Positions 7,717 through 16,099 of a stretch of DNA of 38,255 bases are shown piece after piece. The DNA comes from JACVRW01 sp035705985 (GTDB taxonomy: Bacteria; Actinomycetota; Thermoleophilia; Solirubrobacterales; Thermoleophilaceae), in NCBI GenBank assembly GCA_035705985.1, contig DASSVP010000083.1:1-38255 (forward strand), given 5' to 3'. The position numbers were made by a program, and so were the translations under genes. Positions within the stretch are counted from its first letter, which is position 1; every line of letters begins with the position of its first letter. Below the pieces are notes generated by a model. It did no database searches and was not told the DNA's origin. It worked only from the letters and a program-made list of their open reading frames with translations.

Positions 7717-8650
7717 ACCAGGGCGTGCCGAGCCAGCGCTTGAGCGTGTGGTAGCTCGGGCGCGGCTTGCCGGTCTTGTCGAGCAGGCCGGCGTCGAAGC
7801 GGTTCCCGAAGGCGTCCTGCTGCCAGTGGTAGACGTACAGCCGTGCGATCCGGCTGCGGTGCTGCTTCGCCAGCCGAAGCACGCGTCCCATCGCGACGTT
7901 CGCGCGCCGCTCGCTGTACGGGAACAGCGTGCGGCCGTCGGGCAGGATGAAGCGGACGATCCCGCCCGTCTCCGTGAGCCAGACCTTGCCGCGGACCGTA
8001 CGGAGCAGCAGCTTCGTGCCGCCGTAGCGCTGGCCTCGGCGGGGATTGCTGTCCCGGTAGTTGTGGAGGCCCCAGATCCGGGCGCCGCGCGCCACTGAGC
8101 TGAAGCGGTCGAGCCAGCGGACCACGTTCCTGTCGTCGATCACGTCCGCCGCGACGATCCGGCAGTCGCGGCAGCCCTTGCGCACGACGTTGAAGTAGCG
8201 CGCCGCCTGCTCCGGATAGCGGAAGGTGGGCTGCGTGCGGTGGTTCGCCTCGTTCCATACGCCGATGGTCCTCACCCAGGGCCAGCGAGCCCGGAAGGCC
8301 CGGAACGCGCGCTCGAAGGTTGCGGTCGTGGGCAGCTTGCACGGCTGCCCCGGGCAGTGCGACGGGTGCGCCGCGCCGAAGCTCACGAGCGGGTCCAGGC
8401 CGGCCGCGCGCGCGTTCGTCAAATAGTCGTCGAGCCAGGCGCGGTCACCGCGGCTCAGCGCGACGTTCCACGGCGTCACGACGCGGATGCGCTTCAGCCC
8501 CAGCGCGGCGAAGCGCTGCTGGTTGAAGGTGTTCCAGTTCTGGTCTCCGAGACCGATTGTCACCGCGGCGGACGCGCCCGAAGGCAGGGCGGCAAGGGAT
8601 AGGGCGAGAAGAAGTGTGAGAAGGGTGAGGGCGCGAGTCATGAGGGTCAT
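7706..8650 (-). CDS. Secreted glycoside hydrolase-like (beta/alpha) barrel protein
   Basis: This 314-residue protein has a Sec signal peptide (MTLMTRAL, hydrophobic to about 22, then SGASAAV). The rest has the layout of clan GH-A glycosidases: GLKRIRVVTPWN (51-62), acid/base Glu134 in GVWNEANH after strand 4, and nucleophile Glu227 in VWLTETGG after strand 7. Cysteine pairs at 99/104 and 160/163 may form disulfides. The closest known types are GH39/GH5-like proteins of actinobacteria; the substrate is unknown. It may act on extracellular glycans, and the divergent MBOAT/SGNH operon next door modifies such glycans. There is no clear SD; a second ATG three codons in (8641) is an alternative start. 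Confidence 0.78.
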   Translation of the reverse strand: MTLMTRALTLLTLLLALSLAALPSGASAAVTIGLGDQNWNTFNQQRFAALGLKRIRVVTPWNVALSRGDRAWLDDYLTNARAAGLDPLVSFGAAHPSHCPGQPCKLPTTATFERAFRAFRARWPWVRTIGVWNEANHRTQPTFRYPEQAARYFNVVRKGCRDCRIVAADVIDDRNVVRWLDRFSSVARGARIWGLHNYRDSNPRRGQRYGGTKLLLRTVRGKVWLTETGGIVRFILPDGRTLFPYSERRANVAMGRVLRLAKQHRSRIARLYVYHWQQDAFGNRFDAGLLDKTGKPRPSYHTLKRWLGTPWFTP

Positions 8651-8729
8651 CTAAGGATGCTTCGGCGATCGGCGGGATAGCTTGAGAGCCGGAAGTCGCC
8701 GACCTTAGTGCCCGCGACAATTTGCGCTC

Positions 8730-10130
8730 GTGAGCTTTCCGACAATCGAGTTCGCGGCGTTCTTCCTGATCGTCTTCGTCCTGTCCTGGGCGCTCATGCC
8801 GCACCCGAGCGCCTGGCGGCCGTTCATCCTCGCCGCGTCCTACTTCTTCTACGGGTGGGTCGACTGGCGCTGGGTGCTGCTGCTCATGGCGTCAAGCCTG
8901 GTGAACACGGTCGCGGGGCAGGTCATCGCCCGCAGCCCATCGCAATCCACGCGCAGGCGGGCGCTGATCGCCGCCGTCGCGTTCGACCTCGGGCTGCTGG
9001 CGGTGTTCAAGTACCTCGGCTTCTTCGTGTCGGAGATGGACGGGGCGCTCGAGTCGATCGGCCTCGGCTCGCCGTTGCCGCTCGTCCAGGTCGTGCTGCC
9101 GATCGGGATCTCGTTCTTCACTTTCCAGGCGATCTCGTACGTCGTGGACGTCTATCGCGGCGAGACACGGGTCGCCTCGCTCGTGGACGTGGCGATCCTC
9201 CAGGCGTTCTTCCCACACCTGGTGGCGGGCCCGATCGTGCGCGCGAACGAGCTGCTGCCGCAGCTCCGCACGCCTCGCGACCCGCGCACGGTGCTGGCCG
9301 GCCCGGCCATCTTCCTCATCGCCGGCGGGCTGCTCAAGAAGACCGTGATCGCCGACGAGCTCGCGCGCCGCGTGGTGGATCCCGTGTACAGCGACCCGGC
9401 CGCGCACTCCGCGGCCGAGCTGACGCTCGCGTTCTACGGGTTCGCCGCCCAGATCTACTGCGACTTCTCGGGCTACACGGACATGGCGATCGGGCTCGCG
9501 TTGCTGCTCGGCTACCAGCTGCCGCAGAACTTCAACCGGCCGTACATGGCGCTGTCGCTCCAGGATTTCTGGCGCCGCTGGCACATGACGCTGTCGCGCT
9601 GGCTGCGCGACTACCTCTACATCCCGCTCGGCGGCAACCGCGGCGGGCGGCGCCGCACGTACCGGAACGTAATGCTCACCATGCTGCTCGGCGGGTTGTG
9701 GCACGGGGCGGCATGGACATTCGTGCTCTGGGGCGGCATCCACGGGGCTGCGCTCTCGGCCGAGCGGTGGGCGCGCGAGCGCTTCGCCGATGTCCGCCTT
9801 CCCGCCTGGGCCGCATGGCTCGTGACGTTCCACGTGGTATGCGTGGCGTGGGTCTTCTTCCGCGCCCCGGACCTCGGCACGGCCTTCGACGTGCTCGGAG
9901 GCCTGGGGCTGTCGGGCCCCGCGCCGCTCGTGACGCTCCCGCTCGTGCTACTGGTGCTCGGGGCTGTCGCGATCCAGGCGCTGCCGCCCGGCTGGTGGCG
10001 CACGGCGGAGGCCTGGCTCGTGGCGCGGCCGGTCGCCGTGCAGGGCCTGCTCGCGGGCGCCCTGATCGTGGCCGCCGACGCGGCAGTCGGGCAGGAGGGC
10101 GTGGCCCCGTTCATCTACTTCCAGTTCTGA
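8730..10130 (+). CDS. MBOAT O-acyltransferase (AlgI/DltB-like)
   Basis: This 466-residue integral membrane protein of the MBOAT family would move an acyl group, usually acetyl, across the membrane onto an extracellular polysaccharide. Key parts are TFQAISYVVDVYRG (131-144), AGPIVRANELLPQL (166-179), FSGYTDMAIG (246-255), His285 in DFWRRWHMTLSRWLRDYLYIPLGG (279-302 region) and the invariant catalytic His325 in GGLWHGAAW. I count about ten hydrophobic segments. The start is GTG at 8730; GACAAT ends eight bases upstream and there is no SD. The SGNH hydrolase begins three bases after the stop, the standard AlgI-AlgJ-like pairing in which the SGNH partner completes transfer outside the membrane. 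Confidence 0.93.
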   Translation: MSFPTIEFAAFFLIVFVLSWALMPHPSAWRPFILAASYFFYGWVDWRWVLLLMASSLVNTVAGQVIARSPSQSTRRRALIAAVAFDLGLLAVFKYLGFFVSEMDGALESIGLGSPLPLVQVVLPIGISFFTFQAISYVVDVYRGETRVASLVDVAILQAFFPHLVAGPIVRANELLPQLRTPRDPRTVLAGPAIFLIAGGLLKKTVIADELARRVVDPVYSDPAAHSAAELTLAFYGFAAQIYCDFSGYTDMAIGLALLLGYQLPQNFNRPYMALSLQDFWRRWHMTLSRWLRDYLYIPLGGNRGGRRRTYRNVMLTMLLGGLWHGAAWTFVLWGGIHGAALSAERWARERFADVRLPAWAAWLVTFHVVCVAWVFFRAPDLGTAFDVLGGLGLSGPAPLVTLPLVLLVLGAVAIQALPPGWWRTAEAWLVARPVAVQGLLAGALIVAADAAVGQEGVAPFIYFQF

Positions 10131-10133
10131 GCC

Positions 10134-11105
10134 ATGAAGCCGCCTCGCGACAGAGACCTCACGATGCCGGCGGGCAGGGTGCTCGGCGTGATCGCGATCG
10201 CGCTGGCGATCGCGGCGCTGTTCAACTCGGAGGCGCTCGTCCGGGCCGGCGAGGGCATGCCGCCGGGCACCACGCGCGACATCGTGCTGTCGGTGGGGAG
10301 GCCGCTGGACGACGCGGCAGGGACACTGGGGCTCGGCCTGCCGCGCGAGGGCCTCGACCGCGTGTTCGGGAAGGAGGACAAGACGGCGGAGGGCACGGCG
10401 CTCGAGCGCGGGACGGACGCGATCCTGCGCCGCAAGGCGCCGCGGCGGACGTTCGCCCAGCCGACGCGCGGCAACCCGCTCGAGGTGTTCGTGACCGGCG
10501 ACTCGCAGGCGGAGTTCCTCGGCCAGCGCCTGATCGACCAGTCGCCGGAAGGCCTGCTCGAGGTGGAGATCGTCGCGCGGAACGGCACGGGCCTGACGAA
10601 CCCCGCCTTCTTCAACTGGGAGCTGAACGCGGAGCAGGAGATGGCCCAGCGCGAACCCGACGCGGTCGTGATGGCGCTCGGCGGCAACGACGGCTTCAAC
10701 GTCCAGACGAGCGGCGGCTCGATCCACGAGCCCGAGACGCCCGGCTGGGAGACCGAGTTCGCGCGCAGGGTGGCGGTGGTGAGCGCGGTGCTCTCCGGCG
10801 ACGGCGAGCGGCCTGTCTACTGGGTGCCGCCGCCCACCGCCCGCGACCCCCGGTTCAACCGGATCTTCGCGGCGCAGAACCGCGCCGTGGAGAGGGCGAC
10901 CGAGGCGGTGCCGGCGCTGCGCTACGTGGACGTCTACACGACGCTCAACGGCGGCCGCTACAGCGACGACCTGCGAATCGACGGCAGGCTGGTGCTCGCG
11001 CGGCAGGCCGACGGCATCCACTTCACGCGCGACGGCGCCGTGCCGGCGGCGCGGCTTATTCTCGACGCGATGAGCCGGGACTTTCCCGTCCTGCGGCGGC
11101 GATGA
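10134..11105 (+). CDS. Membrane-anchored SGNH/GDSL-family acyl transferase or esterase (AlgJ-like partner)
   Basis: The 323-residue protein has one N-terminal membrane helix (about 15-33) and an extracytoplasmic SGNH domain. Block I is VTGDSQAEF with Ser124, block III is ALGGNDGFN with Asn185, and block V is DGIHFTRDG with Asp293 and His296, so the triad is complete. Block II glycine is probably Gly151 in ARNGTGL. The layout resembles the DUF459/AlgJ type that works with an MBOAT protein in polysaccharide O-acetylation. It is three bases after the MBOAT stop, and its own stop overlaps the ATG of the GST gene (ATGA), so the three are one transcript. Whether it transfers or removes acyl groups cannot be told from sequence. 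Confidence 0.9.
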   Translation: MKPPRDRDLTMPAGRVLGVIAIALAIAALFNSEALVRAGEGMPPGTTRDIVLSVGRPLDDAAGTLGLGLPREGLDRVFGKEDKTAEGTALERGTDAILRRKAPRRTFAQPTRGNPLEVFVTGDSQAEFLGQRLIDQSPEGLLEVEIVARNGTGLTNPAFFNWELNAEQEMAQREPDAVVMALGGNDGFNVQTSGGSIHEPETPGWETEFARRVAVVSAVLSGDGERPVYWVPPPTARDPRFNRIFAAQNRAVERATEAVPALRYVDVYTTLNGGRYSDDLRIDGRLVLARQADGIHFTRDGAVPAARLILDAMSRDFPVLRRR

Positions 11106-11821
11106 CGACCCGCATCTACACGATGCCGATCTCGCATCCGGCCGCCGCCGCCGAGGCGATGCTCGCCCACAAGCGCATCCCGCACCGGACCGTCCGGCTG
11201 ATGCCGGGGATGCATCGCACACTCGTGCGGCTCGCCGGCTTCGAGCGCTTCACGGTGCCGGCGTTGGAGCTGGACGGCCGGAAGGTCCAGGGCAGCCACG
11301 AGATCGCGCGCCACCTCGACTCGGTGAGGCCCGAGCCGCCGCTCTTCCCGGTCGACCCGGACCAGCGCGCGCGGGTCGAGGAGGCCGAGCGCTGGGGCGA
11401 GCGAGTGCTCCAGCCCGTCCCGCGACGGCTGTTCCGGTACCTGATGCTCACGAGCGAGCAGGCGCGCGCCTGGATGGCGGCGGACATCCTCCGCATGCCG
11501 GCCCCGCGTGCGATGGCGGCGCTGTTCATGCCTGTCATCCGCCGGCTGGCGGAGCTCTCGCACGCCGACGAGGCCGGCACTCGCGCCGCCCTGGCCGATT
11601 TGCCGGCGCTGCTCGACCATGTCGACGAGCTGGTCGCGGCCGGGACGATCGGCGGGGCCCAGCCGAACGCCGCCGACTTCCAGATCCTCGCCGCCGTGCG
11701 CATCCTCCTCGAGTTCGAGGACCTCGGCGGGCTGCTCGAGGGACGACCGTCCGTTCGGCTCGCCCGGCGCCTGTTCCCTCGCTGGCCGGGTCCGATCCCG
11801 ACCGGGCTGCCGGTCTCCTAG
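11102..11821 (+). CDS. Glutathione S-transferase-like protein
   Basis: This 239-residue protein has a thioredoxin-fold N-terminal domain (1-80): RIYTMPISHPAAAAEAML at the first strand and helix, the cis-Pro segment FTVPALELDG (about 50-59), and GSHEIARHLDS where GSTs bind the gamma-glutamyl part of glutathione. The C-terminal helical domain runs from about 90 to 239. The usual catalytic Ser/Cys position is SHP, so activity is uncertain; many actinobacteria lack glutathione, so the thiol partner is unclear. It overlaps the SGNH stop by four bases (ATGA). Its TAG stop shares a CTAG with the stop of the convergent AlgH/YqgE gene, so the two genes overlap by four bases. Confidence 0.82.
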   Translation: MTTRIYTMPISHPAAAAEAMLAHKRIPHRTVRLMPGMHRTLVRLAGFERFTVPALELDGRKVQGSHEIARHLDSVRPEPPLFPVDPDQRARVEEAERWGERVLQPVPRRLFRYLMLTSEQARAWMAADILRMPAPRAMAALFMPVIRRLAELSHADEAGTRAALADLPALLDHVDELVAAGTIGGAQPNAADFQILAAVRILLEFEDLGGLLEGRPSVRLARRLFPRWPGPIPTGLPVS

Positions 11822-12345
11822 TTCAGCGACGGATCCGGCGGCATGGTCGCCATCAGCCTGTAGCGACCGCCCTTGCGCTCGAGCGCATCGGACCAGATGT
11901 CGCCGGAGCGGAAGGGGTCGGCGGGATCGGCCGCGTGCACGATCCAGGCGTCCTGCTCGAGCTCGCCGTCGAGCTGCCCCGGCGCCCAGCCCGCGTAGCC
12001 GGCGAAGACGCGCATGCGGCGAAGCGACTCGTTCGAGGCATCGGGGTCGAGCGTCCCGAGCGAGCCCACGACGCGCGTGCCGGCCTCGTCCGGCCGCTCG
12101 AACTCGCCGAGGGCGACCACCGACTGCGGTGAGACGGGGCCGCCGAGGTAGACGAAGTCGTCGCCGCCGGGCAAGTCCGCCAGCGCGGGCACCGCTTCGG
12201 CGACGGGCGTCTCGGTCTCGCGGCCGAGCACGACGCCCATCGCGCCGTCGGGCGTGTGCTCGAGCACCAGTACGACGGTGCGCCGGAAGTAGTCGTACAG
12301 CGCCGGGGCGGCGATCAGCAGATGTCCACGCAGGCTGTCACCCAT
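11818..12345 (-). CDS. YqgE/AlgH family protein
   Basis: This 175-residue protein matches the UPF0301 (YqgE/AlgH) family: RGHLLIAAPALYDYFRRTVVLVLEHTPDGAMGVVLGR at the start (with the family's G-L-L-A-P and H-x-x-x-G-A-x-G-x-x-L pattern), YLGGPVSPQS (about 92-101), RVFAGYAGWAPGQLDGEL (about 117-134) and DIWSDAL near the end. Its biochemical role is unknown; AlgH was named from alginate regulation in Pseudomonas, which is interesting beside an MBOAT/SGNH pair but proves nothing. An upstream ATG at 12405 exists, but the family's N-terminus begins at the GDSLRG start chosen here, and an earlier start would run through the divergent gene. Its ATG is only 19 bases from that gene's ATG. Confidence 0.9.
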   Translation of the reverse strand: MGDSLRGHLLIAAPALYDYFRRTVVLVLEHTPDGAMGVVLGRETETPVAEAVPALADLPGGDDFVYLGGPVSPQSVVALGEFERPDEAGTRVVGSLGTLDPDASNESLRRMRVFAGYAGWAPGQLDGELEQDAWIVHAADPADPFRSGDIWSDALERKGGRYRLMATMPPDPSLN

Positions 12346-12347
12346 AG

Positions 12348-12359
12348 AGAATAGATTCT
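12348..12359. promoter_or_regulatory. Palindromic AT-rich divergent promoter element
   Basis: AGAAT-AG-ATTCT is a perfect inverted repeat between two start codons 19 bases apart. TAGATT (12352-12357) is a -10-like hexamer seven bases before the plus-strand ATG, and TATTCT (12353-12348) is its near mirror for the minus strand. Both genes probably use leaderless or nearly leaderless mRNAs. Confidence 0.45.
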
Positions 12360-12364
12360 GCGGC

Positions 12365-13279
12365 ATGAACCAGAAGCTCGACGTCGCTCGAGTCTTTGAG
12401 CGCATCTTCCAGATCTACCGGGACCAGTTCACGCTGCTCATTCCCGCCGCGCTCGTCGTGTTCGTGCCGGTGGCGATCATCAGCGGCCTGATCTACGCGG
12501 GGGACATCAGCATCTTCGGAGCACTGATCGTCGCGGCCCTCGCGACGGTCGCGACCTACTGGTTCCAGGGCATGGTGGTGGAAGCGGCGGAGGACATCCT
12601 CGACGGCCGGCGCGACCACACCGTGGGCTCGCTCATCCGTTCGGTCACCCCGGTGATCGGGCCCCTGATCGTCGCCGGACTGCTGGCCGGTCTCGCGATC
12701 GGCATCGGCCTGCTGCTGCTGATCGTGCCGGGCCTGTTCCTGCTCACGATCTGGGCGGTGCTGGCCCCGGTGGTCGTGCTCGAGAAGAAGAGCGCGTTCG
12801 AGGCGTTCGGCCGCAGCCGCGAGCTCGTGCGCGGCCACGGCTGGCAGGTCTTCGGCGTGATCGTGGTGCTGTTCCTGCTGCAGTTCATCGTCACCGCGGT
12901 GATCCAGGCGATCGCAAACGGAGTCTCGGACTCCTTCGCGGCCTACGCCCTGTCCGACCTGATCGTGCGCCTGCTGGTTGCGCCGCTGAGCGCCCTCGCG
13001 GCGGCGGTCCTCTACTTCGAGCTGAGGGGCCGCAAGGAAGGAGCGGGAGCGGGCGCGGAGGCGCTCACAGCGCCGGCCATCGCGACCTCGCCGACCGGCG
13101 GCACAGCACCGTCGCCCGCACCCGAGGCGCCGAGCGGGTCGCCGCAGGCACCACCCGCGCCGGGAGCGCCGGACGGCCCCGAGACACCACCCGCGCCGCG
13201 CGGACCGCAGGCGCCGCCCTCCCAGGGCGGACCGCCGTCTGACCCGGAGGCGCCGCCGCGGCCGACGACGGGCACCTGA
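12365..13279 (+). CDS. Integral membrane protein with proline-rich tail
   Basis: The 304-residue protein begins VARVFERIFQIYRDQFTLLIPAAL, a pattern seen in membrane domains related to GPDPase_memb (glycerophosphoryl diester phosphodiesterase membrane domain) proteins. About five or six hydrophobic segments lie between 22 and 215, with VLEKKSAFEAFGRSRELVRGHGWQVFGV (about 139-166) as the conserved cytosolic loop. From about 222 to the end the sequence is a low-complexity Pro/Ala/Gly tail (about 80 residues) that must be disordered and could bind partners or the cell wall. There is no catalytic motif. The ATG has no SD but TAGATT lies seven bases upstream. Function unknown. Confidence 0.85.
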   Translation: MNQKLDVARVFERIFQIYRDQFTLLIPAALVVFVPVAIISGLIYAGDISIFGALIVAALATVATYWFQGMVVEAAEDILDGRRDHTVGSLIRSVTPVIGPLIVAGLLAGLAIGIGLLLLIVPGLFLLTIWAVLAPVVVLEKKSAFEAFGRSRELVRGHGWQVFGVIVVLFLLQFIVTAVIQAIANGVSDSFAAYALSDLIVRLLVAPLSALAAAVLYFELRGRKEGAGAGAEALTAPAIATSPTGGTAPSPAPEAPSGSPQAPPAPGAPDGPETPPAPRGPQAPPSQGGPPSDPEAPPRPTTGT

Positions 13280-13323
13280 GGCGGCCCCGGGGCTGCGGGC
13301 TGCGCGCCGCGCGTGGCGGCGGG

Positions 13324-14001
13324 TCAGGGCTTGTGGCGGGCTGCTTCGGCGAGGAAGCGCTGTGCGATGCCGCGGCCGATCTCGTTCTGCCCGTCGATGC
13401 GGTCTTCGCTTGCGGCGCGAATCGCGTCTGGGTCCAGTGAGGTCTCGGTGGCCTCCGAGTTGTCCCATCCGTCGAGCCAGCCCCAGAGGCTCTCGCGGGT
13501 CACCTCGGCGTGGAATTGAAGGCCCCAGGCCGGCTTGCCGTCGAAGCGGAACGCCTGCACGCACTGCGGCGTCCGCGCCAGCTCCGTGGCGCCCGGCGGC
13601 AGCGGCGCCACGTAGTGGTGCCACTCGAAGAGCTCCACCGAGGGGGCGAGCGGACCGAGCAGGGGGTCGGCCGCACCGGCGTCCGTGATCTCGATGTCGT
13701 ACCAGCCGATCTCGGGCTCGGGCATGCGGTGAGGTTGTGCACCGGCAGCCGCGGCCAGCAGCTGGCTTCCGAGGCAGACGCCGAGGATCGGTACCCCGCG
13801 CTCGAGCGCATTCCCCAGGAATGCCCTCTCCGGCTCCAACCACGCGTGCTCGTCGTTCTGGTCGACATGCATCGACCCACCGAAGACCATCAGGGCGTCG
13901 AAGTCGGAAGGAGGAGGCTCCGCGCTCGGCACCCACATGGGAAAGTCGCCGAACACGCCCGGTCCGGCGTCCGGCTCGTGGACTACCGCCAGGGCCCTCA
14001 C
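13324..14001 (-). CDS. Class I glutamine amidotransferase (GMP synthase-like)
   Basis: The 225-residue protein is a single class I amidotransferase domain. The nucleophile is Cys76 in LGVCLGSQLLA, with the oxyanion segment VFGGSMHV (39-46), then EWHHY (126-130), and His164 and Glu166 in LQFHAEVT. Such stand-alone domains hydrolyse gamma-glutamyl or related amide bonds. The GTG start overlaps the SDR stop by four bases (GTGA), making it the last gene of the amine operon. It is distinct from the PuuD-like hydrolase at 16096, so the operon has two amidotransferase-fold enzymes; this one could act on a second glutamylated intermediate. The exact substrate is unknown. Confidence 0.88.
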   Translation of the reverse strand: MRALAVVHEPDAGPGVFGDFPMWVPSAEPPPSDFDALMVFGGSMHVDQNDEHAWLEPERAFLGNALERGVPILGVCLGSQLLAAAAGAQPHRMPEPEIGWYDIEITDAGAADPLLGPLAPSVELFEWHHYVAPLPPGATELARTPQCVQAFRFDGKPAWGLQFHAEVTRESLWGWLDGWDNSEATETSLDPDAIRAASEDRIDGQNEIGRGIAQRFLAEAARHKP

Positions 14002-14741
14002 TCAGGCGTGACGTAGGCCCCGGAGAGGCCGCCGTCGACGAGGAACGTCTGCGCCGTCACATACGACGACTCGTCGCTGGCCAGGAACAGCACGCCGTTC
14101 GCGATCTCGCGCGCCTCGGCGAAGCGGCCCATCGGCAGGTGCACGAGCCGCCGCTGCGCGGCCTCCTCGTCCTTCGCGTACAGCTCCTGGAGCAGGGGCG
14201 TGTTCACCGGGCCGGGACAGAGCGCGTTCACGCGCACGCCCTGCCGCGCGAACTCCACGCCGAGCTCCCGCGAGAGCGACAGCACGCCGCCCTTCGAGGC
14301 CGTGTAGGAGATCTGCGAGGTCGCCGCCCCCATCACCGCAACGAATGAGGCGGTGTTGATGACCGAGCCGCCGCCCGCCTCGAGCAGGTGCGGGATGCCG
14401 TACTTGCAGCAGAGGAACACCGACTTGAGGTTCACGTCCTGCACGCGCTGCCACGCCTCGAGCGAGGTGTCGATGACGGACACGTCGTCGTTCGGCGAGA
14501 TGCCGGCGTTGTTGAAGAGCACGTCCACGTGGCCGAACTCCTCGCGGGCGCGCGCGTACATGTCACGCACCTGCTCCTCGTCGGTCACGTCCGCCTGAAT
14601 CGCGAGGTCACCCTCCGAGTTCTCGGAGAGATCCACACCCACGACCGTGGCGCCCTCGTCTTTGAACAGCTTCGCGGTCTCGGCGCCGATGCCGCTCGCC
14701 GCTCCGGTGATCACGCAGACCTTCTCGTCGAGCCGCCCCAT
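13998..14741 (-). CDS. Short-chain dehydrogenase/reductase
   Basis: This 247-residue classical SDR has the NAD(P)-binding TGAASGIG (12-19), Asp37 after strand beta2 (VVGVDLS), which favours NAD(H), NNAG (77-80), Ser132 in NTAS, and the catalytic Tyr146 and Lys150 in YTASK. VNALCPGPVNTPLL and the C-terminal FLVDGGLSGAY are typical. Its ATG overlaps the aldehyde dehydrogenase stop by one base (TGATG) and its stop overlaps the next gene by four, so it is translated within the amine operon. It probably oxidises a hydroxy acid or alcohol intermediate, or reduces an aldehyde; a role in removing 4-carbon products of amine breakdown is an inference. Confidence 0.92.
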   Translation of the reverse strand: MGRLDEKVCVITGAASGIGAETAKLFKDEGATVVGVDLSENSEGDLAIQADVTDEEQVRDMYARAREEFGHVDVLFNNAGISPNDDVSVIDTSLEAWQRVQDVNLKSVFLCCKYGIPHLLEAGGGSVINTASFVAVMGAATSQISYTASKGGVLSLSRELGVEFARQGVRVNALCPGPVNTPLLQELYAKDEEAAQRRLVHLPMGRFAEAREIANGVLFLASDESSYVTAQTFLVDGGLSGAYVTPE

Positions 14742-16099
14742 CAACCCTCCGTGGCGTAGTAGACGTTCTTGACCTCGCTGTAGTGGTCGAGCGCATCCGG
14801 ACCCAGCTCGCGCCCGTAGCCCGACTGCTTGAACCCGCCGAACGGCGTGGCCACGCGAACGGACGTGTTCGAGTTGATCGAAATCACGCCGCTCTCGATC
14901 GCCCGCGCCGTGCGCAGCGCCTTCGCCCCGTCGCGCGTCCACACCGATCCGGATAGGCCGTAGATCGTGTCGTTCGCGAGCCGGATCGCCTGCTCCTCGT
15001 CGCGGAAGGGGATCACGGCCGCCACCGGGCCGAAGATCTCCTCCGCCGCGGCGCGGTCGCTGTTGTCCACCGGGCACAGGACGGTGGGCGGGAACCAGAA
15101 GCCCGGCCCGTCAGGAGCGCTCCCGCGGATCGCGACCGGCGCGTCGTCCGGCACGAACGAGGCCACCGTCTCGCGCTGGCCCTCCGAGATCAGAGGGCCC
15201 ATCTCCGTGGACTCGTCGAGCGGGTCGCCGACCGCGATCCCCTCGACGGCCTCCTCGAGCACCTCCATGAAGCGGTCGATCGCCGAGCTCTCGACGAGTA
15301 TGCGCGAGCGCGCGCAGCAGTCCTGGCCCGCGTTGCCGAACACCGCGCTCGGGGCGGCGGCGGCGGCCTTCTCGAGGTCCGCGTCCGCGTAGATCACGTT
15401 GGCCGACTTGCCGCCCAGCTCGAGCGTCACGCGCTTGATCGTGTCCGCGGCGCCCGCGGCGATCCGGCGCCCCACCTCGGTGGACCCGGTGAACGCGATC
15501 TTCGCCACGTCCGGGTGCTCCACGAGGCGCTGCCCGCACACCGAGCCCGGGCCGGCCACCACGTTCACGACGCCCTTCGGGATGCCCGCCTCGAGCGCGA
15601 TGCGCTCGAACTCGAGCGCGGTGAGCGGCGTGAGCTCCGCCGGCTTGAGCACCACGGTGTTCCCGGCGGCGAGCGCCGGGCCGAGCTTCCACGCCGCAAT
15701 CGTCAGCGGGAAGTTCCAGGGCGTGATGAGGCCCACGACGCCGAGCGGCTCGCGGAAGGTCATGTCCACGCCGCCAGCCACGGGGATCGTGCGGCCGGTG
15801 TTGCGCTCCGGCGCGCCCGCGTAGTAGCGGAACGTCTCCACCACCATCCCCATCTCGCCGCGCGCGTCCGAGATCGGCTTGCCGGCGTTGCGCGCCTCGA
15901 GGCGGGCGAGCTCCTGGAGCTGCCCCTCCAGGGCGTCGGCGAGCGTTCGCAGCAGCGCGGAGCGATCGCCCGGCGCGAGTGCGCGCCACGCCGGGAAGGC
16001 GCCCTTGGCGCGCTCCACCGCGGCATCGGTCTCCTCCACGCCGGCCTGCGGCACCTCGGCCATCACCTCGGCGGTGGCCGGCTCGAGCACCTGGATCAT
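14741..16099 (-). CDS. NAD(P)-dependent aldehyde dehydrogenase (PuuC/betaine-aldehyde type)
   Basis: This 452-residue enzyme oxidises an aldehyde to the acid. It has ITPWNFPL (125-132), the nucleotide-binding FTGSTEVGRRI (203-213), general base Glu227 in LELGGKSANV, catalytic Cys261 in GNAGQDCCARSR, EEIFGPV, and the C-terminal PFGGFKQSGYGRE. The start ATG at 16099 gives the normal start of the fold; it overlaps the preceding hydrolase stop by four bases (ATGA). In the operon it would oxidise the aldehyde released when a gamma-glutamylated or free amine is deaminated, before the gamma-glutamyl group is removed. It is shorter than most ALDHs (about 480-500) because the N-terminal tail is trimmed. 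Confidence 0.93.
   Translation of the reverse strand: MIQVLEPATAEVMAEVPQAGVEETDAAVERAKGAFPAWRALAPGDRSALLRTLADALEGQLQELARLEARNAGKPISDARGEMGMVVETFRYYAGAPERNTGRTIPVAGGVDMTFREPLGVVGLITPWNFPLTIAAWKLGPALAAGNTVVLKPAELTPLTALEFERIALEAGIPKGVVNVVAGPGSVCGQRLVEHPDVAKIAFTGSTEVGRRIAAGAADTIKRVTLELGGKSANVIYADADLEKAAAAAPSAVFGNAGQDCCARSRILVESSAIDRFMEVLEEAVEGIAVGDPLDESTEMGPLISEGQRETVASFVPDDAPVAIRGSAPDGPGFWFPPTVLCPVDNSDRAAAEEIFGPVAAVIPFRDEEQAIRLANDTIYGLSGSVWTRDGAKALRTARAIESGVISINSNTSVRVATPFGGFKQSGYGRELGPDALDHYSEVKNVYYATEG

Noticed and set aside
8708..11821. A 1037-residue open frame on the plus strand across the MBOAT and SGNH genes
   Set aside because: Only the last 239 residues are real (GST); the rest is a GC-rich shadow frame.
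13284..13293. GCCCCGGGGC palindrome between convergent genes at 13279 and 13324
   Set aside because: It is too short to be a convincing terminator, and such repeats are expected by chance at this GC content.
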